From Methanocorpusculum sp. (lineage in GTDB: Archaea > Halobacteriota > Methanomicrobia > Methanomicrobiales > Methanocorpusculaceae), in NCBI GenBank assembly GCA_017408885.1, contig JAFQTT010000006.1, positions 1 through 64,000 on the forward strand: a stretch of 64,000 nt of DNA. The letters are read 5' to 3'. A program made the position numbers and the translations under genes. How positions within the stretch are numbered: the first letter of the stretch is position 1; the number at the start of each line of letters is the position of its first letter. The notes beneath the pieces were generated by a model, which was given only the letters and a program-made list of their open reading frames with translations, made no database searches and had not been told where the DNA came from. Below, piece by piece: positions 61,097 through 64,000 of this stretch.

Positions 61097-61182
61097 GTTT
61101 ACTTGTATGCAAACGACTCTTTTATTTCTTTCGGGAAAGTACCGTATGATTCATATTTTTCTGTAACTAATTTGTAAGAACT

Positions 61183-62604
61183 ATGTACCGCGTTGTTGAA
61201 AACCCGACCCATCAGAAGATGCTGATGCTGATATCAGCTTTTGCTATCTTCATGGACAGTCTGGACAGCTCTATCGTAAATGTCGCAATGCCTGTAATCG
61301 CTGCTGAATACGGTATCGACATCTCTGCCGGCTCATGGATTGTGATGGCATATCTGCTCATTATGGCAGGATTTATTTTAGCATTCGGGCGGGTTGCAGA
61401 CAACGGAAAAATACGCGAAGTCTTTTCGATAGGATTTTTCATCTTCGCAGCAGGTTCGCTTCTCTCAGCAATATCCCCAACACTATATGTTATGATTGCA
61501 GCACGCGGTCTTCAAGGACTTGGAGCATCTATGATTGCTGCCGCTGCTCCGCTTCTGATAACCCGTTTCCTTCCTGAAGGGAAGCGCGGTCTTGGAATGG
61601 GAGTTATTGCAACAACCGGCGGAATTGCCTTAACATTCGGCCCGCCGCTTGGAGGACTTCTTACAGCATTTCTTTCCTGGCACTGGATTTTCCTAATCAA
61701 CGTTCCAATTGGAATCGCGGCAATTATTCTGGCCCGTGCTGTTATCCCTAAACCAGAAACAAAACCAGAGAAGAAACCGTTTGACTGGAAAGGAACATGG
61801 CTTATGTTTGCTGCGATTGCCTCAATCATCCTGTTCCTTGAAAGAGGGCCTGTCCTTGGATGGACAAGCATCGAAAGCATTGTAACAGGATTAGTCTTTG
61901 CTGTATCTATTATCTGGTTCATCATCCACTCGCTGAAATCAGATAATCCTCTGCTGAATGTCCGCATCTTTAGAAATTGGAAGTTCAGTTCTGTTGCAAC
62001 TTCATATTTACTGACCTGCGGAGTATTTGCAGGTGTCATGTATATGGTTCCATACTACATGCAGACATCACTATCACTCGATGCCGCAGTTTCAGGATTC
62101 CTGCTGATGATATCTGCTGTAATCACTGCTCTTGTTGGAATTCCGGTTGGGGCATGGAGTGATAGAATAGGATGCAGAACCCCGTGTATCTTAGCAGCAG
62201 TTTTTAGAATATCGTTCTGTCTGATTCTGCTGTTCATCCTGCCTGAATGGGGGGTTGTTGCGTTGCTTCCGGCTCTTGTCTGCATGGGCCTTGCGTTTGG
62301 AATCTCGGGAGGGCCTGCAACAACCCGTATTGTACAGTTTGCACCAAAAGGCGAGGAGGGGACAGGAACCTCTGTTATGATTACGACAGACTTCCTTGGC
62401 GGAGTTATAGGAGTTGCAGCATATGTTGTGATGTTCTCGTTTGCTGTCCCGCAGTCAATCGGAGTGCCTGTAACATCGCTTAGCTCAGAACTATTCCTGA
62501 CAGGCTTCCACGCAACAGCAGCCCTCGGTCTTGTCTTTGGAATTATAACACTAATTCTGTCTGCCGCTGTTCCAAATCTTATCGCACGGCGCGAGTCTGA
62601 GTGA
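61183..62604 (+). CDS. MFS drug-resistance-type transporter (DHA2 family)
   Basis: 473 residues with about 14 spans. The family motif D1-like MDSLDSSIVNVAMPVIAAEYG, motif C-like GGIALTFGPPLGG, and motif A-type GRVADNGKIREVF are visible. Probably exports drugs or metabolites by proton exchange. No regulator gene is adjacent. TTTGTAAG and TAACTAAT are in the leader; no strong ribosome binding site is seen. Confidence 0.85.
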   Translation: MYRVVENPTHQKMLMLISAFAIFMDSLDSSIVNVAMPVIAAEYGIDISAGSWIVMAYLLIMAGFILAFGRVADNGKIREVFSIGFFIFAAGSLLSAISPTLYVMIAARGLQGLGASMIAAAAPLLITRFLPEGKRGLGMGVIATTGGIALTFGPPLGGLLTAFLSWHWIFLINVPIGIAAIILARAVIPKPETKPEKKPFDWKGTWLMFAAIASIILFLERGPVLGWTSIESIVTGLVFAVSIIWFIIHSLKSDNPLLNVRIFRNWKFSSVATSYLLTCGVFAGVMYMVPYYMQTSLSLDAAVSGFLLMISAVITALVGIPVGAWSDRIGCRTPCILAAVFRISFCLILLFILPEWGVVALLPALVCMGLAFGISGGPATTRIVQFAPKGEEGTGTSVMITTDFLGGVIGVAAYVVMFSFAVPQSIGVPVTSLSSELFLTGFHATAALGLVFGIITLILSAAVPNLIARRESE

Positions 62605-62631
62605 GCCTGGAAATACTGCCTGATTTAAAGG

Positions 62632-62640
62632 CTATATAAG
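62632..62640 (+). promoter_or_regulatory. TATA box of tbp
   Basis: CTATATAAG lies 50-58 bases before the tbp start codon. Initiation near 62660 gives a ~30-nt leader without Shine-Dalgarno. Confidence 0.65.
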
Positions 62641-62689
62641 CAACCTGACACGTAAGTATTATGGTCTCAGCCACTTCATTAATATAAAC

Positions 62690-63256
62690 ATGAGTGATAA
62701 TGCATATTCTTCCCTGAAGATTGAGAATATCGTTGCTTCCGGTGTTATCGCAGACGAGATTGATCTTGCAGAGATTTCCAGCAAGATTGAGGGATGCGAA
62801 CTCAATACCAAACGTTTCCCGGGAGCAGTCTACCGTATCGATGAACCGCGTATGGCTTCCCTTATCTTCTCTTCCGGTAAAGTTGTCTTAACCGGTATCA
62901 GAAATGAAGAGTCTCTTGACGAAGGTTTAAACAAGGTTCTCTCCTCATTAAAGGAAGCAGGCGTCAAGATTCTGCCGGTTCCAAAGGTTGCAGTCACCAA
63001 CATTGTCTGTTCCTATGATATCGGACGTTTCATCAACTTAAACCGTGTTGTAGCAAAACTCTCATTAGAAGCAATCGAGTACGAGCCGGAACAGTTCCCA
63101 GGCCTTGTCTACAGAATCAAAGACCCAAAGATTGTAGCTCTCCTCTTCTCCTCTGGAAAGATTATCTTAACAGGCGGTAAGAACTTAACTGATGTAAAGA
63201 AAGGTCTTGATGTCTTAGAGGCAAGCATCAAAGACGTTCTTGCAGAACAGAAATAA
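62690..63256 (+). CDS. tbp: TATA-box binding protein
   Basis: 188 residues made of two imperfect ~90-residue repeats: IENIVASGVIADEIDLAEIS...FPGAVYRIDEPRMASLIFSSGKVVLTG and VTNIVCSYDIGRFINLNRVV...FPGLVYRIKDPKIVALLFSSGKIILTG. This is the saddle-shaped TBP that binds the TATA boxes noted here. The gene has its own strong TATA box, so autoregulation is possible. TGAG-ATTTTA-CTCA plus eight T residues ends the transcript. Confidence 0.96.
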   Translation: MSDNAYSSLKIENIVASGVIADEIDLAEISSKIEGCELNTKRFPGAVYRIDEPRMASLIFSSGKVVLTGIRNEESLDEGLNKVLSSLKEAGVKILPVPKVAVTNIVCSYDIGRFINLNRVVAKLSLEAIEYEPEQFPGLVYRIKDPKIVALLFSSGKIILTGGKNLTDVKKGLDVLEASIKDVLAEQK

Positions 63257-63295
63257 TATCTGAGATTTTACTCAAACTTTTTTTTACAGCCCGTC

Positions 63296-63411
63296 GCAAG
63301 TCACTATGTGTCTTGCTCAAGCCTTGACTCATCTTTGATGTCTCTCGGCGTATGCCCGCGACGCCTCGAGGACGTGCGGCTCTTCGAACCTTAGCCATCG
63401 GTGCTTAGGTT
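63296..63411. other. Palindrome-rich structured stretch, candidate RNA
   Basis: Several inverted repeats follow each other: GCAAGTCAC/GTGTCTTGC (63296-63316), TCAAGCCTTGA (63317-63327), CATC/GATG (63330-63340), GGCGT/ACGCC (63347-63365), and AACCTTAGC/GCTTAGGTT (63387-63411). The stretch is GC-rich relative to the AT-rich flanks. No reading frame or known RNA was recognised. It lies after the tbp terminator and before the uvrA promoter (CTCATATATCG, about 63451-63461). Confidence 0.45.
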
Positions 63412-63483
63412 GTTAGAAATATTTCCACAGTTTCATTTGCCACATACCAAAACCTCATATATCGTTCCTGCTAATAGTAACTG

Positions 63484-64000
63484 ATGAAAAATCTGGTTGT
63501 AAAAGGAGCGAGGCAGCACAACCTGAAAGATATCTCTGTCTCCCTCCCCCGCGACAAATTAACGGTTATCACAGGCGTATCTGGTTCCGGCAAATCCACT
63601 CTCGCCTTTGATACCATCTACGCCGAAGGCCAGAGACGTTATGTAGAGTCACTCTCAGCCTACGCACGGCAGTTTTTAGGACAGATGACAAAGCCTGATG
63701 TGGATTCCATCGAGGGCTTATCTCCATCAATTGCTATCGAACAGAAAACCACCTCAAAAAATCCAAGATCTACAGTCGGCACGGTTACAGAAATCTATGA
63801 CTATCTCCGTCTACTGTTCGCCAGAATCGGAGTTCCGCACTGTCCAAAACACAAAGTCAAAATCGAATCGCGAACTCCTGAGCAGATAGCAGAAGCCATC
63901 ATTCATGACTATTCAGGAATGGTCACCATTCTAGCTCCTGTCATTCGCAAAAAGAAGGGGACCTATGAGCAGCTTTTCAAAGATCTCAATGCGCAGGGTT
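63484..64000 (+). CDS. uvrA: Excinuclease ABC subunit A (partial, N terminus)
   Basis: The first 172 codons of UvrA, cut by the window end. [19 protein letters not shown] leads to the Walker [14 protein letters not shown] (near residues 29-40, here [11 protein letters not shown]), then [24 protein letters not shown] and [13 protein letters not shown], all typical. UvrA recognises damaged DNA in nucleotide excision repair with UvrB and UvrC, a bacterial-type system present in many mesophilic methanogens. Confidence 0.95.
   Translation, partial: MKNLVVKGARQHNLKDISVSLPRDKLTVITGVSGSGKSTLAFDTIYAEGQRRYVESLSAYARQFLGQMTKPDVDSIEGLSPSIAIEQKTTSKNPRSTVGTVTEIYDYLRLLFARIGVPHCPKHKVKIESRTPEQIAEAIIHDYSGMVTILAPVIRKKKGTYEQLFKDLNAQG

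Noticed and set aside
63370-63400. tRNA-like GGTTCGAA on the minus strand between tbp and uvrA
   Set aside because: The flanks do not form a T-stem, and no acceptor or anticodon arm is found.

Overview
The window is a 64 kb stretch of chromosome from a methanogenic archaeon, most likely a Methanomicrobiales member of the Methanocorpusculum type (lineage inferred from gene content only). The evidence: an Mmp10-type radical SAM enzyme that modifies methyl-coenzyme M reductase, a thermosome, TBP, Alba, archaeal shikimate kinase, the methanogen-type shikimate entry enzymes, Pth2, TruD, HypD and archaeal TATA-box promoters. Genes are densely packed on both strands. I see no transposase, integrase or CRISPR array; this is core chromosome with a few poorly described clusters.

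Layout. 0-2 kb: two adjacent four-CBS-domain proteins. 2.2-3.6 kb: Era-like GTPase / DUF2073 / Zn-ribbon operon. 3.6-7 kb: glycosyltransferase, then a flippase-like membrane protein, a ubiquitin-like sulfur carrier and its probable tRNA 2-thiolation enzyme in one operon. 7-11.6 kb: acyl-CoA synthetase, mmp10 with an RNase III-fold protein, class I aldolase. 11.7-19 kb: YeiH transporter, prephenate dehydratase, M1 aminopeptidase, an unlisted 36-residue membrane protein and a U32 peptidase. 19-25.5 kb: MgtE transporter, pth2-truD, lipoprotein, CYTH protein, HTH protein, purH. 25.6-30.1 kb: a six-gene operon of an SPFH protein, zinc-ribbon proteins and small membrane proteins. 30-34.5 kb: Zn-finger protein, lipoprotein, hypD, NhaC antiporter. 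34.5-41.9 kb: a complete seven-gene shikimate/tyrosine operon. 42-48.2 kb: tldD/pmbA, phosphoesterase, valS. 48.2-51 kb: a box C/D guide RNA, gfcR, thermosome, tRNA-Ser(CGA), tRNA-Gly(GCC). 51-64 kb: folate cyclo-ligase, anion transporter, alba, asd, F420 ligase-like protein, serS, duplicated CBS-ParB protein, ACT/UPF0210 pair, UPF0173 hydrolase, MFS exporter, tbp and the start of uvrA.

Main points for a second look. (1) A 15-bp near-palindrome (TGCTA-N5-TAGCA) occurs twice at the aro operon promoter and, with two changes, at the same distance (7 nt) from the start codon of the acyl-CoA synthetase gene. This suggests one aromatic amino acid regulon that includes an aryl-acid-activating enzyme. 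(2) The SPFH/zinc-ribbon/small-membrane-protein operon resembles in composition bacterial membrane-stress modules (YdjGHI, LiaI) and looks like an undescribed archaeal version. (3) A clear box C/D sRNA lies between valS and gfcR, with a guide matching helix 69 of 23S rRNA. (4) The sulfur-carrier/thiolase pair, where the Gly-Gly codons of the carrier also form the Shine-Dalgarno site of the next gene. (5) A highly palindromic non-coding stretch lies between tbp and uvrA.
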